A stretch of DNA of 64,000 bases. Source: Corynebacterium pelargi. GTDB lineage: Bacteria; Actinomycetota; Actinomycetes; Mycobacteriales; Mycobacteriaceae. The position numbers and the translations under genes were made by a program. The stretch covers positions 332,396 to 396,395 of the forward strand of contig NZ_BMCX01000002.1 of the NCBI RefSeq assembly GCF_014635485.1, given 5' to 3'. Below the pieces are notes generated by a model. The model saw only the letters and a program-made list of their open reading frames with translations, searched no databases and was not told the origin of the DNA. Numbering within the stretch: position 1 is the first letter of the stretch; each line of letters starts with the position of its first letter. Positions 47,569-56,070 of this stretch are shown one piece after another.

Positions 47569-49515
47569 TTAGCCAGCAGGCTGGGTCTGCTCAACCGCGG
47601 CACGAACCTCCTGCGGGGTTTTGGCTTGCAGCAAGGCCTCGCGCACCGGAGGCTTCATCAGCGCACGAGAAAGCTGCGCCAAAATCTTTAAGTGCTGGTT
47701 GCCGGTATTCGATGCCGGCACACCCAACAAGAACACCAGGTGCACGGGCTGATTATCGGGTGCATCCCATTCGAGGCCTTCAATCACGCGGGCGAAGGCG
47801 ATAAACGGTGTGCTCACCGCATCATCTTTCAGGTGCGGGATGGCGATGCCATTGCCCACGGCGGTAGAGAACTTCGCTTCGCGCACCAAGGCTGCTGCCA
47901 CGGCACCTCCAACATCGTGCACTTTATCGGCCACCATGGCGTGCTCTGCTAGCAAATGAATGATGTCTTCTTTGCTGGCGGCCAGGGTATCGAGGACGAC
48001 GGCGTCGTCGGCAAGCAAATCTGCAATGCCCTCCTGGGCGGGTTGTTGTGGCGCGACTGCAGGTGCTGCTTCGGTGCTTGGCTGATTGGGGGTAGAGCGG
48101 CGTTGCAGCGACATGAGCCCGAGGGCCACGGCGGCAGTGACTACGGTGCCTACTGCGATGGCGATGAAGAAACCGGCCACATTATCCACCGCACCCAACA
48201 CTGCAACGATCGGCCCGCCGTGCATGACGTGGTCTTGCACTGCGAAGGCACCGGCTACGCCACCGGCGACGGCACCGCCGATCACATTCGCGGGGATAAT
48301 CTGCAGCGGGCGGGCGGCGGCGAAAGGAATGGCGCCTTCGGTGATGCCGAAAAAGCCCATGAAGAGTGCAGCGATGCCCGATTCTGCCTCTTGTTTGCTA
48401 AACCAACTGCGGCGAAGCAACGTAGCAAGCCCCATGCCCAGTGGCGGAGTGGCAATCGCAGCAGCCATCATGCCCATGGGGAAAGCATTGCCTGAGGCGA
48501 TCAGGCCGCCGGAGAAGAGGAAGGCCGTCTTGTTTACCGGACCACCCATATCAAAACCGGCCATGGCACCAAGGATGGCGCCAAGAAGGATCACGCTGCT
48601 GCCTTGCATCCCGGCAAGCCAGGTGGTGAGGAATTCAAAGACCCCGGCAACCGGTGCACCGATGATGTAAATAAATGCCAGTGCCACCAACAAGGTGGTG
48701 ACCACGGGGATGATAATGATGGGCATGATCGGCTGCACATAGCGGTGCACTGGGATTTTCTTCAGCGCCAGTGCCAGGTAGCCGGAGGCGAAACCGGTGA
48801 TGATGCCGCCGAGGAAGCCTGCGCCTGCCTCTGAGTGGTAGAGCTCCCCGGAAATGGCGATGTAGCCGGTGATCATGCCGGGTGCCAGGCCTGGGCGATC
48901 GGCGATTGCCATGGCGATATAGCCAGAAAGGATCGGCACCATCAAGGTGAAGGCCAAGGCGCCTACTGCAGAGATGGTGGCCCAGAAGGAGCCTTCGGGG
49001 ATCACGAGCCCTTCTTGGGTGGGTTCACCGCCAATGGACAAGGCGATGGCGATGAGCAAACCACCGGCCACCACGAAGGGGATCATGTGGGAGACGCCAT
49101 TCATCAACGCCTTGTACACGAGGTTGGCTCCCGTGCTGCTGCTTTGGGTGCCGGTGGCAGTGGCAGCGGTGCCGTTGGGCTTATCGCCTGCCAGCGGGGT
49201 GGCGTTGGCGGTGCGTTCGAGCAAACCCTTGGGGTTGCGGATGCCTTCGTTTACGCCGGTGACAACCGCGGGGATGCCCTGGAAGCGGGAGAGGTCGATT
49301 TGTTTATCGGCTGCCACCACGATGGCGTCGGCTGCGTCTATATCGGCCTGGCTGAAGGGGTTCTCTACCCCCACGGAGCCGTGCGTTTCCACTTTGAGCT
49401 CATAGCCGAGCTCCTCGGCGGCCTGGCTGAGGTTTTCGGCAGCCATATAGGTATGAGCAATACCTGTAGGGCAGGCGGTGATGGCAAGAATTGTTTTGGT
49501 TTTGGCCATAGTCAT
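47569..49515 (-). CDS. PTS fructose-type permease, EIIBCA fusion
   Basis: A 648-aa sugar permease that phosphorylates its substrate during uptake. Domain order: EIIB (phosphorylated Cys15 in TACPTGIAHTYMAAE), EIIC (about residues 130-470, eight or nine helices, GFDMGGPVNKTAF), then EIIA (about 500-648, phospho-His in GNGIAIPHLKDD near 560). Unlike typical fru operons there is no 1-phosphofructokinase or DeoR regulator next to it. It interrupts guaB3-guaA. ATG 49515 or 49509 may be the start. The sugar is likely fructose or a related hexose; not proven. Confidence 0.87.
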   Translation of the reverse strand: MTMAKTKTILAITACPTGIAHTYMAAENLSQAAEELGYELKVETHGSVGVENPFSQADIDAADAIVVAADKQIDLSRFQGIPAVVTGVNEGIRNPKGLLERTANATPLAGDKPNGTAATATGTQSSSTGANLVYKALMNGVSHMIPFVVAGGLLIAIALSIGGEPTQEGLVIPEGSFWATISAVGALAFTLMVPILSGYIAMAIADRPGLAPGMITGYIAISGELYHSEAGAGFLGGIITGFASGYLALALKKIPVHRYVQPIMPIIIIPVVTTLLVALAFIYIIGAPVAGVFEFLTTWLAGMQGSSVILLGAILGAMAGFDMGGPVNKTAFLFSGGLIASGNAFPMGMMAAAIATPPLGMGLATLLRRSWFSKQEAESGIAALFMGFFGITEGAIPFAAARPLQIIPANVIGGAVAGGVAGAFAVQDHVMHGGPIVAVLGAVDNVAGFFIAIAVGTVVTAAVALGLMSLQRRSTPNQPSTEAAPAVAPQQPAQEGIADLLADDAVVLDTLAASKEDIIHLLAEHAMVADKVHDVGGAVAAALVREAKFSTAVGNGIAIPHLKDDAVSTPFIAFARVIEGLEWDAPDNQPVHLVFLLGVPASNTGNQHLKILAQLSRALMKPPVREALLQAKTPQEVRAAVEQTQPAG

Positions 49516-49671
49516 CGCTTCTTCTCGGAATCAAAAATGTTCACACATAGTTCAACGAAAATTAGTTTAAATTCTGGCTTGCTGGGCGCAGGCATCGGCG
49601 CGGGGTGATTCTGCACAACAGTGATGTGAGATTATGCGGGACGCAGTTCCGGCCAATCCGGGGTGCTGCGT

Positions 49672-49677
49672 TAGACT
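49672..49677 (+). promoter_or_regulatory. Probable -10 element of guaA (leaderless)
   Basis: TAGACT ends 7 nt before the GTG start of guaA, with no Shine-Dalgarno between. Confidence 0.45.
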
Positions 49678-49684
49678 CACAGAC

Positions 49685-51262
49685 GTGACAGAGCAGACCC
49701 CACAACACCATGATCCGGTGCTGGTCGTCGATTTCGGCGCCCAGTACGCACAGCTCATCGCGCGTCGTGTGCGCGAGGCCAACCTTTACTCGGAGGTTGT
49801 GCCGCACACGATGTCCGCTGAGGAGATCCGCGCCAAGCACCCGGCAGCGCTGGTGCTATCAGGCGGCCCCAGCTCGGTGTACGCCGATGGCGCCCCCTCC
49901 TTAGACCCCGAGATCCTCGAACTCGGTGTGCCCGTGTTCGGCATCTGTTATGGCTTCCAAGCCATGACGCATGCCCTTGGCGGCACCGTAGCCAATACCG
50001 GCAACCGCGAATACGGCCGCACCGATATGCAGGTAGCCGGCGGTGTGCTGCACCAAGGCTTCGAAGAAGAGCACAAGGTGTGGATGAGCCACGGTGACGC
50101 CGTATCTGAAGCACCCGCAGGCTTTGAGGTCACCGCCAGCACCGAAGGCGCGCCGGTTGCCGCCTTTGAAAACCTAGAAAAGCGCATGGCAGGCGTGCAG
50201 TACCACCCCGAGGTGCTGCACTCTCCTCATGGCCAAGAGGTGCTTACCCGCTTCCTCACCGAGGTCGCCGGCCTTGAGCAGAACTGGACTGCCGCCAATA
50301 TTGCCGAGGAACTCGTCCAGGCAGTACGCGAGCAGGTAGGCCCAGAAGGGCGTGCCATTTGTGGGCTTTCCGGTGGCGTGGATTCCGCCGTTGCCGCTGC
50401 GATCGTGCAGCGCGCCATCGGTGATCGCCTGACCTGTGTCTTCGTCGATCACGGTCTGCTTCGCGCCGGTGAGCGCGAACAAGTGCAGCAGGACTTCGTG
50501 GCCGCTACCGGCGCCAACCTCGTCACCGTTGATGAGCGCGAGGCCTTCCTGGCCAAGCTTGCTGGTGTGAGCGAACCGGAGGCCAAGCGCAAGGCCATTG
50601 GTGCGGAGTTCATTCGTTCCTTCGAGCGTGCCGTAGCCGGTGTTCTGGAATCAGCACCTGAAGGCTCCACCGTGGACTTCCTGGTGCAGGGCACCTTGTA
50701 CCCGGATGTGGTGGAATCCGGTGGCGGCAGCGGCACCGCCAACATTAAGAGCCACCACAACGTGGGCGGTTTGCCAGACGATGTGGAATTCAAGCTGGTA
50801 GAGCCACTGCGTCTGCTCTTTAAGGATGAAGTGCGAGCCGTAGGCCGCGAGCTTGGCCTGCCCGAGGAGATCGTGGCTCGCCAGCCCTTCCCCGGACCTG
50901 GTTTGGGTATTCGCATCATCGGTGAAGTCACCGAAGAACGCCTTGAAACCCTGCGCGCTGCTGACTTGATTGCTCGCACAGAACTGACCAACGCTGGGCT
51001 TGATTCCGAGATCTGGCAGTGCCCCGTGGTGCTGCTGGCCGATGTTCGCTCCGTGGGCGTGCAAGGCGATGGCCGCACCTATGGCCACCCCATCGTGCTG
51101 CGCCCGGTGTCTTCCGAAGATGCCATGACCGCCGACTGGACGCGCCTGCCCTATGAGGTGCTGGAGAAGATCTCCACCCGCATTACCAATGAAGTTCCCG
51201 ATGTAAACCGCGTGGTGCTCGACTGCACCTCCAAGCCCCCGGGAACCATTGAGTGGGAGTAA
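49685..51262 (+). CDS. guaA: GMP synthase (glutamine-hydrolysing)
   Basis: A 525-aa enzyme, XMP + Gln + ATP to GMP. The amidotransferase domain has [11 protein letters not shown] (Cys) and [11 protein letters not shown] (His, Glu); the ATP-pyrophosphatase P-loop is [12 protein letters not shown]; the C-terminal dimerisation domain ends [16 protein letters not shown] at 49685 begins [20 protein letters not shown]; upstream in-frame starts would add an unlikely leader. Confidence 0.96.
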   Translation: MTEQTPQHHDPVLVVDFGAQYAQLIARRVREANLYSEVVPHTMSAEEIRAKHPAALVLSGGPSSVYADGAPSLDPEILELGVPVFGICYGFQAMTHALGGTVANTGNREYGRTDMQVAGGVLHQGFEEEHKVWMSHGDAVSEAPAGFEVTASTEGAPVAAFENLEKRMAGVQYHPEVLHSPHGQEVLTRFLTEVAGLEQNWTAANIAEELVQAVREQVGPEGRAICGLSGGVDSAVAAAIVQRAIGDRLTCVFVDHGLLRAGEREQVQQDFVAATGANLVTVDEREAFLAKLAGVSEPEAKRKAIGAEFIRSFERAVAGVLESAPEGSTVDFLVQGTLYPDVVESGGGSGTANIKSHHNVGGLPDDVEFKLVEPLRLLFKDEVRAVGRELGLPEEIVARQPFPGPGLGIRIIGEVTEERLETLRAADLIARTELTNAGLDSEIWQCPVVLLADVRSVGVQGDGRTYGHPIVLRPVSSEDAMTADWTRLPYEVLEKISTRITNEVPDVNRVVLDCTSKPPGTIEWE

Positions 51263-51287
51263 TTCCCACAGCTATACCCAGCCACAA

Positions 51288-51325
51288 CACCCCCAGGCCT
51301 GAACCAAGGCGTGGGGGTGAGGTGT
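51288..51325. terminator. Terminator between guaA and the PspC gene
   Basis: CACCCCCA-g-GCCT-gaacca-AGGC-g-TGGGGGTG followed by a T-containing end; between convergent genes. Confidence 0.75.
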
Positions 51326-51381
51326 TTGTGGGGCACAGGCTCGTCGCAAAGCCCAGCCAGGCCCGCCGCCCAAGCTCGCGG

Positions 51382-52248
51382 CTATTCCACCCAGGAGTGC
51401 CCGAAGGTCCCTGAGCCCACTTTGATCTTCAATAATGCGCCTTTGCCTTCGTGGGTGCTGCTTTGGCACTGCGGGGTATCGCCGTCGAGGCATTCGAGTG
51501 TGTAGTTGGTCTTGTTCGGCAAAATCACCCCGGCATTGCCGTAGCGGGATTGCACTACTACGGTCTGAGACTTCTTCAGTGGTTGCAGATCCTGCAGGTC
51601 AAGGTTCATGCTGCCGAAGTCACTGGTGTATTCCGATTCCAAGGCGCTGGCCTGATCGACGTATTCATAGTGGCTGCGAAACAGTGATGACTGTGCCACT
51701 GCTGTGGCTACACCTGCACCAACCAAGAGCACGCACACGGCTGTGACCCAAGGCCAGCGCTTGCGGTGTGGGGGAATGGCTGCCTCGTGCCTGGCTTGAA
51801 GTTCCAGGCCTGCGGGCTGTTCGGGGTGCCGCAGGTACAGCAGCCACCACAGTACGCCGGTGGCCACAACGGCGGTGAGTGCGAACGCCGCCATCATGAG
51901 CATGAACATCGCCCACCCGATTCCCAGTACGATGAGGCCGATCCAGCCGCCGGCGCGAAGCCCGGATGCGCGCTCTTTCGCCGCGTCGGGGTACTGCAGC
52001 AGTGATTGGCCTGGTGAAGTTTCCAGTGGGTAGCGCGGCATGAGCCACCACAGGCTGAGGTAGAGCAGCGGGCCGATGCCGGTGAAGGAGAGGCCAACAA
52101 AGACCACCCGAAGCAGCAGTGGGTCGATTTGGAAGCGAAAGCCGATGCCTTCGCATACGCCGGCGATTTTGGCGTTGGAATCATCCATTGCGCGGGGAAG
52201 GCGGGCGGGCCGGGTGCCCAGCATCTGAGAAAAAGTATTGGTACTCAT
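51382..52248 (-). CDS. PspC-domain membrane protein
   Basis: About 288 aa. An N-terminal PspC domain (KIAGVCEGIGFRFQIDPLLLR ... LYLSLWWLMPRYPLE) is followed by further helices (GLIVLGIGWAMFMLMMAAFAL, VAVCVLLVGAG region) and a C-terminal extracytoplasmic domain of about 100 residues with two Cys. It is divergent from a PspC-containing histidine kinase, so the two may sense the same membrane signal. ATG 52248 was chosen for the CAGAAT hexamer upstream; ATG 52260 is an alternative. Confidence 0.78.
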   Translation of the reverse strand: MSTNTFSQMLGTRPARLPRAMDDSNAKIAGVCEGIGFRFQIDPLLLRVVFVGLSFTGIGPLLYLSLWWLMPRYPLETSPGQSLLQYPDAAKERASGLRAGGWIGLIVLGIGWAMFMLMMAAFALTAVVATGVLWWLLYLRHPEQPAGLELQARHEAAIPPHRKRWPWVTAVCVLLVGAGVATAVAQSSLFRSHYEYVDQASALESEYTSDFGSMNLDLQDLQPLKKSQTVVVQSRYGNAGVILPNKTNYTLECLDGDTPQCQSSTHEGKGALLKIKVGSGTFGHSWVE

Positions 52249-52312
52249 GCTGTTGATCATTCTGCCAAGCAGGGGTCGTGCGCATCGGGGTTCGCCCTGA
52301 TTTTCCAAAGTT

Positions 52313-52335
52313 CAGGGTATTCCCTGATACCCCTG
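52313..52335. promoter_or_regulatory. Inverted repeat between the PspC gene and the two-component system
   Basis: CAGGGTAT-tccctg-ATACCC-c-TG, in the 115-bp divergent region. It is a candidate site for the LuxR-type regulator encoded downstream. Confidence 0.45.
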
Positions 52336-52363
52336 AGATCCTCGGGGTGTCAGAATGACAAGC

Positions 52364-53485
52364 ATGATCACCTACCCAGCTTTTCGACGCTCCCGCGACC
52401 GCATGCTCGGCGGCGTCGCAGGAGGCCTCGCCGAACATCTCGGTGTGCCTGCTGTGGCAGTGCGAGTGTTTTTTGCTGCTGCCTGCTTTGCCACCGGTCT
52501 TGGCCTGGTGCTGTACATCGCGCTCTGGGTGCTCTCGCCGCTGGAACAGCATGAGGAGAATGCTGCTCCCCAGTCGCGGGTGCAGCCTGCCCAATGGCTT
52601 TTGGTTGCACTGGCCATCCTCGGCTGCACGGTTGGTGCCGGCTTTGGTTTCGGTATCGCCTTAGCGCTGCCAGTGGTGGTGATCCTGGTTGGTGCCGTGG
52701 TGGTCTGGGGTGCCTCGGCACGGCAGTCGAGCCTTAAGGTGCTGCTCAGCGTCTTCGGCGTGGTCTTGGTGTGCATTGGCGTTATCACTTCGCTGCGGCT
52801 GTGGCAGGGCCCGTATTTCTTCGCGGCCTTGAGCTCGGTGCTGGTGACCTTGCTCGGTGCCGGGGCATTGGCCTTGCCCTTTGCCCGCGGGTTTTTAGAT
52901 AAGCTCACCGCCGAGCGTGAGGCAAGTGCGGTTGAGGCCCAGCGCGTGCAGATTGCCAATCAGCTCCATGATTCGGTGCTGCAGACCCTTGCGCTGATAC
53001 AAAAGCGTTCTTCCGAGCCCGAGGTGCAACAATTAGCAAGGCGCCAGGAGCGAGAATTGCGCCAGTGGCTTTTTGCCCCCAGGCAGGAGGCCTCGGTGTT
53101 TGCTGCCATTGAACGTGCCTGCGCGGAGGTTGAAGATACGTTCGGCATCACCATCACCCCGGTACTGGTGGGCGAGGATGGTCCAATGAATAGCACCGCT
53201 GCTGAGGCGGTGGCTGCCGCCCGCGAGGCCATGGTCAATGCCGCGAAGCACTCCGGTGAGCAGCACTGCGATGTGTATGCGGAGTTGATCTTTGGTGAGC
53301 TGCAGATCTTCGTGCGCGATCGCGGCACGGGCTTTGATCCCGATGTGATTGACCCCAGCCGCCACGGGATCCACGATTCCATCATGGCGCGCATTGAGCG
53401 TGCCGGCGGGCAGGCCATGATCCGCTCAGAGCAGGGCACAGAGGTAGAGATTCGCGTGGCAATGGATCAGGAGGTAGCGCAGTGA
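52364..53485 (+). CDS. PspC-fused histidine kinase (CgtS4-like)
   Basis: A 373-aa sensor kinase (376 if ATG 52355 is used). An N-terminal PspC domain (RMLGGVAGGLAEHLGVPAVAVR) is followed by four or five helices, then a HisKA_3 domain with the phospho-acceptor His in ANQLHDSVLQTLALIQ, and an ATPase domain (AREAMVNAAKHSG, VRDRGTGFDPD). Overlaps the regulator gene by GTGA. Position downstream of guaA matches cgtS4 of C. glutamicum. Its start region contains one 11-mer copy. Confidence 0.87.
   Translation: MITYPAFRRSRDRMLGGVAGGLAEHLGVPAVAVRVFFAAACFATGLGLVLYIALWVLSPLEQHEENAAPQSRVQPAQWLLVALAILGCTVGAGFGFGIALALPVVVILVGAVVVWGASARQSSLKVLLSVFGVVLVCIGVITSLRLWQGPYFFAALSSVLVTLLGAGALALPFARGFLDKLTAEREASAVEAQRVQIANQLHDSVLQTLALIQKRSSEPEVQQLARRQERELRQWLFAPRQEASVFAAIERACAEVEDTFGITITPVLVGEDGPMNSTAAEAVAAAREAMVNAAKHSGEQHCDVYAELIFGELQIFVRDRGTGFDPDVIDPSRHGIHDSIMARIERAGGQAMIRSEQGTEVEIRVAMDQEVAQ
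52379..52389 (+). repeat. Dispersed 11-mer GCTTTTCGACG (copy 9)
   Basis: Exact copy near the start of the histidine kinase gene, read as Ala-Phe-Arg-Arg. Confidence 0.8.
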
Positions 53486-54183
53486 ATGAGATCAAGGTGT
53501 TTTTAGTTGATGATCACCAGGTGTTTCGTACCGGTGTGCGCGCTGAAATTGGCAATGCGCTGCACATCGTCGGTGAGGCCGGCAGCACCACCGAGGCAAT
53601 CGAGGGCATTGCGCACACCAACCCCGATGTGGTCTTACTCGATGTGCACATGCCCGATGGTGGGGGAGTGCGTGTGCTGCGCGAGGTTTTGGAACAAAGC
53701 GCCGCACAGCCCCCAAAGTTTTTGGCACTGAGTGTCTCCGATGCCGCCGAGGATGTGATTGAGGTGATTCGCGCCGGGGCGCGCGGCTACGTCACCAAAA
53801 CAATCAGCGGCGATGAGCTCATCCAGGCGGTGCGTAGGGTAGCCGATAATGATGCGGTGTTTTCGCCGCGTCTTGCGGGTTTTGTGCTTGATGCTTTTGC
53901 CAAGCCAGACCCGGTGGGCGCAGGAGTGGTGGATGCGCCCGAACGCGACGCGGCGGTGGAGCGCGGCGTGGTGGTAGATGATCCGGTTGCTGATGCGCTT
54001 ACCCGCCGGGAATTAGAAGTGCTGCGTTTGCTTGCTCGCGGCTATACCTACAAAGAGATCGCCGCTGAGCTGTTTATTTCCATTAAGACTGTGGAAACGC
54101 ATGCCTCAAATATTTTGCGTAAAACGCAGCAATCTAACCGCCATGCGCTCAGCCGCTGGGCACGCGAACGCGAGCTTGATTAG
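53482..54183 (+). CDS. LuxR/NarL-family response regulator (CgtR4-like)
   Basis: A 233-aa regulator. The receiver has VFLVDDHQVFR and the phospho-acceptor Asp in VVLLDVHMPDGGG. A linker of about 35 residues leads to a LuxR-type helix-turn-helix (LTRRELEVLRLLARGYTYKE, LFISIKTVETHASNIL). GTG at 53482 overlaps the kinase stop. Probably controls the divergent PspC gene and itself. Confidence 0.92.
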   Translation: MNEIKVFLVDDHQVFRTGVRAEIGNALHIVGEAGSTTEAIEGIAHTNPDVVLLDVHMPDGGGVRVLREVLEQSAAQPPKFLALSVSDAAEDVIEVIRAGARGYVTKTISGDELIQAVRRVADNDAVFSPRLAGFVLDAFAKPDPVGAGVVDAPERDAAVERGVVVDDPVADALTRRELEVLRLLARGYTYKEIAAELFISIKTVETHASNILRKTQQSNRHALSRWARERELD

Positions 54184-54194
54184 GCACACAAAAA

Positions 54195-54225
54195 ACAGCA
54201 TCCGCCCATCGCGGGCGGATGCTGT
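54195..54225. terminator. Terminator between the response regulator and the DUF5692-like gene
   Basis: ACAGCATCCGCCC (54195-54207) and GGGCGGATGCTGT (54213-54225): a perfect 13-bp stem with an A run before it, so strongest for the minus-strand gene. Confidence 0.8.
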
Positions 54226-54236
54226 GGTGGTGTTTC

Positions 54237-55217
54237 CTAGTGGGCCTTTGCGGTACCGCGGAGGGTTTCTTCGGCCTCTGGGGAGCTACCGGTTGCAACG
54301 TGTGCTTGGTAGATCTCGTGGTAGTAGGCGGTGTCGTCGTAAAGCTCATCGCGCAGCGGGTTGAGGTGACGGCGACGGATGGTGCGGATCTGCCACACGG
54401 CGACGGCGACATTGGCGAGCAGGGCGATGAAGGAGACGATGAAGAGGGCTTCTGGGCGGTGCGATGCTTCCACGGCGAAGCGGGAGTCGGTGACGAAGCT
54501 GGGGACTGCCATCGTGAACATCATCCACAGTGCCAGGGTGTTGGCGCGGTGCTGGAGCCATGCGCCCTTGCAGATGAAGAAGGCGGGGATGGTGCAGGAG
54601 ATCAGGAGTGCAGCGCCGGCGTAGAAGGCGTGGTCGCCAACGCAGTTGTACACATAGGCGAAGTTCCACAGGTCATAGGCGATGATCCAGAACCACATCA
54701 TGTCGGGCCAGACCATGTCTTGGCTTGGCTTGCGCGAGATCATGATGCCTGCCCAGCCGCAGATGGTGAGCAAGTTCAGCAGGCCTGCAACGCCATTCAT
54801 CCAGTTCCAGGAGCCGGAGACCATGTACACGCCATCAACCACGCCATCGGCGTTCATGGCACCAACTTGGAAGTCGCGGATACAAGCCTCAAGGATATTC
54901 ATGGCCAAGATGGCTGCTGGGAAGACCAATGCCCAGCGCATATCGCGGATCTTCTTGTGGTAGCGCAGCAGCATGAAGCCTAGAACGCCGGCGAGTGCTG
55001 AGTAGACCTTGACCCAGTGGAACCAGGTGCCGGTGGAAGATCCTGCGCCTGCGGTGTGTGGCCATACAAAGATGGTGAGGATGATGGGCAGGGCAATATA
55101 GAATGCCCAGGCGGCGGCGCGGTAGCGTCGGGTGAGTTCATTGAGCCCGATGAGTGCGCCAAGCACCACAAACCATGCGAGCCAGGCGTACCAGGGGATC
55201 GAATCGAAGAGGAACAC
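54237..55217 (-). CDS. Polytopic membrane protein, DUF5692-like
   Basis: A 326-aa protein with about nine hydrophobic segments, many Trp residues (WYAWLAWFVVLGALIGLNEL, DMMWFWIIAYDLWNFAYVYN) and a hydrophilic C-terminus. Assignment to DUF5692 is from overall pattern and is moderately sure. GTG at 55217 follows AAGGAG; an 11-mer copy lies 24 bp upstream. Divergent from a TetR regulator that probably controls it. Confidence 0.68.
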   Translation of the reverse strand: MFLFDSIPWYAWLAWFVVLGALIGLNELTRRYRAAAWAFYIALPIILTIFVWPHTAGAGSSTGTWFHWVKVYSALAGVLGFMLLRYHKKIRDMRWALVFPAAILAMNILEACIRDFQVGAMNADGVVDGVYMVSGSWNWMNGVAGLLNLLTICGWAGIMISRKPSQDMVWPDMMWFWIIAYDLWNFAYVYNCVGDHAFYAGAALLISCTIPAFFICKGAWLQHRANTLALWMMFTMAVPSFVTDSRFAVEASHRPEALFIVSFIALLANVAVAVWQIRTIRRRHLNPLRDELYDDTAYYHEIYQAHVATGSSPEAEETLRGTAKAH

Positions 55218-55241
55218 GTCCTTCTCCTTTGCGCTTGGGAA

Positions 55242-55252
55242 GCTTTTCGACG
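55242..55252 (+). repeat. Dispersed 11-mer GCTTTTCGACG (copy 10)
   Basis: Exact intergenic copy 24 bp upstream of the DUF5692-like start. Confidence 0.8.
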
Positions 55253-55377
55253 CCCTATACGCCCCACATTCCAAGCGCTTCTAGCCGTCGCAGCTTCATT
55301 CATGTCTGGCACGTTGCCGGGTGGAGTTTCACCCTGCTGTATGCCGTTGTTCTTACACTTTCAAGGCTATTGTTTGG

Positions 55378-55421
55378 CTAGTGTTTTGTCTTTAGACACC
55401 TTGCTTGAAGTGTCTAGTGTT
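55378..55421. promoter_or_regulatory. Palindromic operator-like region for the TetR regulator
   Basis: TGTCT-TT-AGACA (55387-55398) is a perfect palindrome. TAGACAC (55393-55399) also pairs with GTGTCTA (55410-55416), and CTAGTGTT is directly repeated at 55378 and 55414. Located between the DUF5692-like gene and the TetR gene. Confidence 0.55.
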
Positions 55422-55466
55422 CGAGTCACACCTTCGCCGCCTGCTTCGTGCCTTAAGCTACAAAGC

Positions 55467-56069
55467 ATGGCCACGTACGAGGCAACCGATGCACAACTTG
55501 CGGTCGCGCGTGCCCTCAAGCAGCTTTTGATTGATAAACCGCTGCGCAAAATCTCCGTTGCCGAGCTCTGCCGTGTCGCGGTGATTAATCGCCAGACCTT
55601 CTACTATCACTTCAACGACATTTTTGATGCCGCTGCGTGGGTCTTCGCCCGGGAAGTAGCCGATCATATTCTTGCCCACGCCAGCTATAGCGAGTGGGCG
55701 GGTGGTCTTGAGCATTTGATGGTGTACATGCGCGAGCACGCAGAACAGGCGATGGCCGTGATCGATTCCTTGCCGTGGTCGCGCACCGAGCGCTTCTTTC
55801 ACGCCGTGTTAAGGCAGATGATGACGGCAGTGGTAGATGAACTCCTCGCCCAGCCCCCAGCAATTGTGTTGGAGGCGGCAGACCGCGCCTTCGTTATTGA
55901 GCACTACACCGTGGCGGTGTGGGGCCATATCGTGCATTGGCTGGCCACCGGCATGGCTGATGATCCCCATGATCTCGTTCGGCGCATCAGCTTTGCCATG
56001 CAAGGCCATGTGCGTGAATCTTTGGAGCGTTTTCATGCGCACCCAGGTGGTGCTGGGGTGAGCCACTAA
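55467..56069 (+). CDS. TetR-family regulator
   Basis: A 200-aa repressor-type protein. The N-terminal helix-turn-helix is KISVAELCRVAVINRQTFYYHF, with the Tyr-Tyr-His-Phe typical of DhaS-like TetR members; the C-terminal ligand domain is helical. ATG at 55467 has TAAGCT ending 7 nt upstream and no Shine-Dalgarno, so it is likely leaderless. Palindromes upstream suggest self-control and control of the divergent membrane gene. Confidence 0.85.
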   Translation: MATYEATDAQLAVARALKQLLIDKPLRKISVAELCRVAVINRQTFYYHFNDIFDAAAWVFAREVADHILAHASYSEWAGGLEHLMVYMREHAEQAMAVIDSLPWSRTERFFHAVLRQMMTAVVDELLAQPPAIVLEAADRAFVIEHYTVAVWGHIVHWLATGMADDPHDLVRRISFAMQGHVRESLERFHAHPGGAGVSH

Positions 56070-56070
56070 A

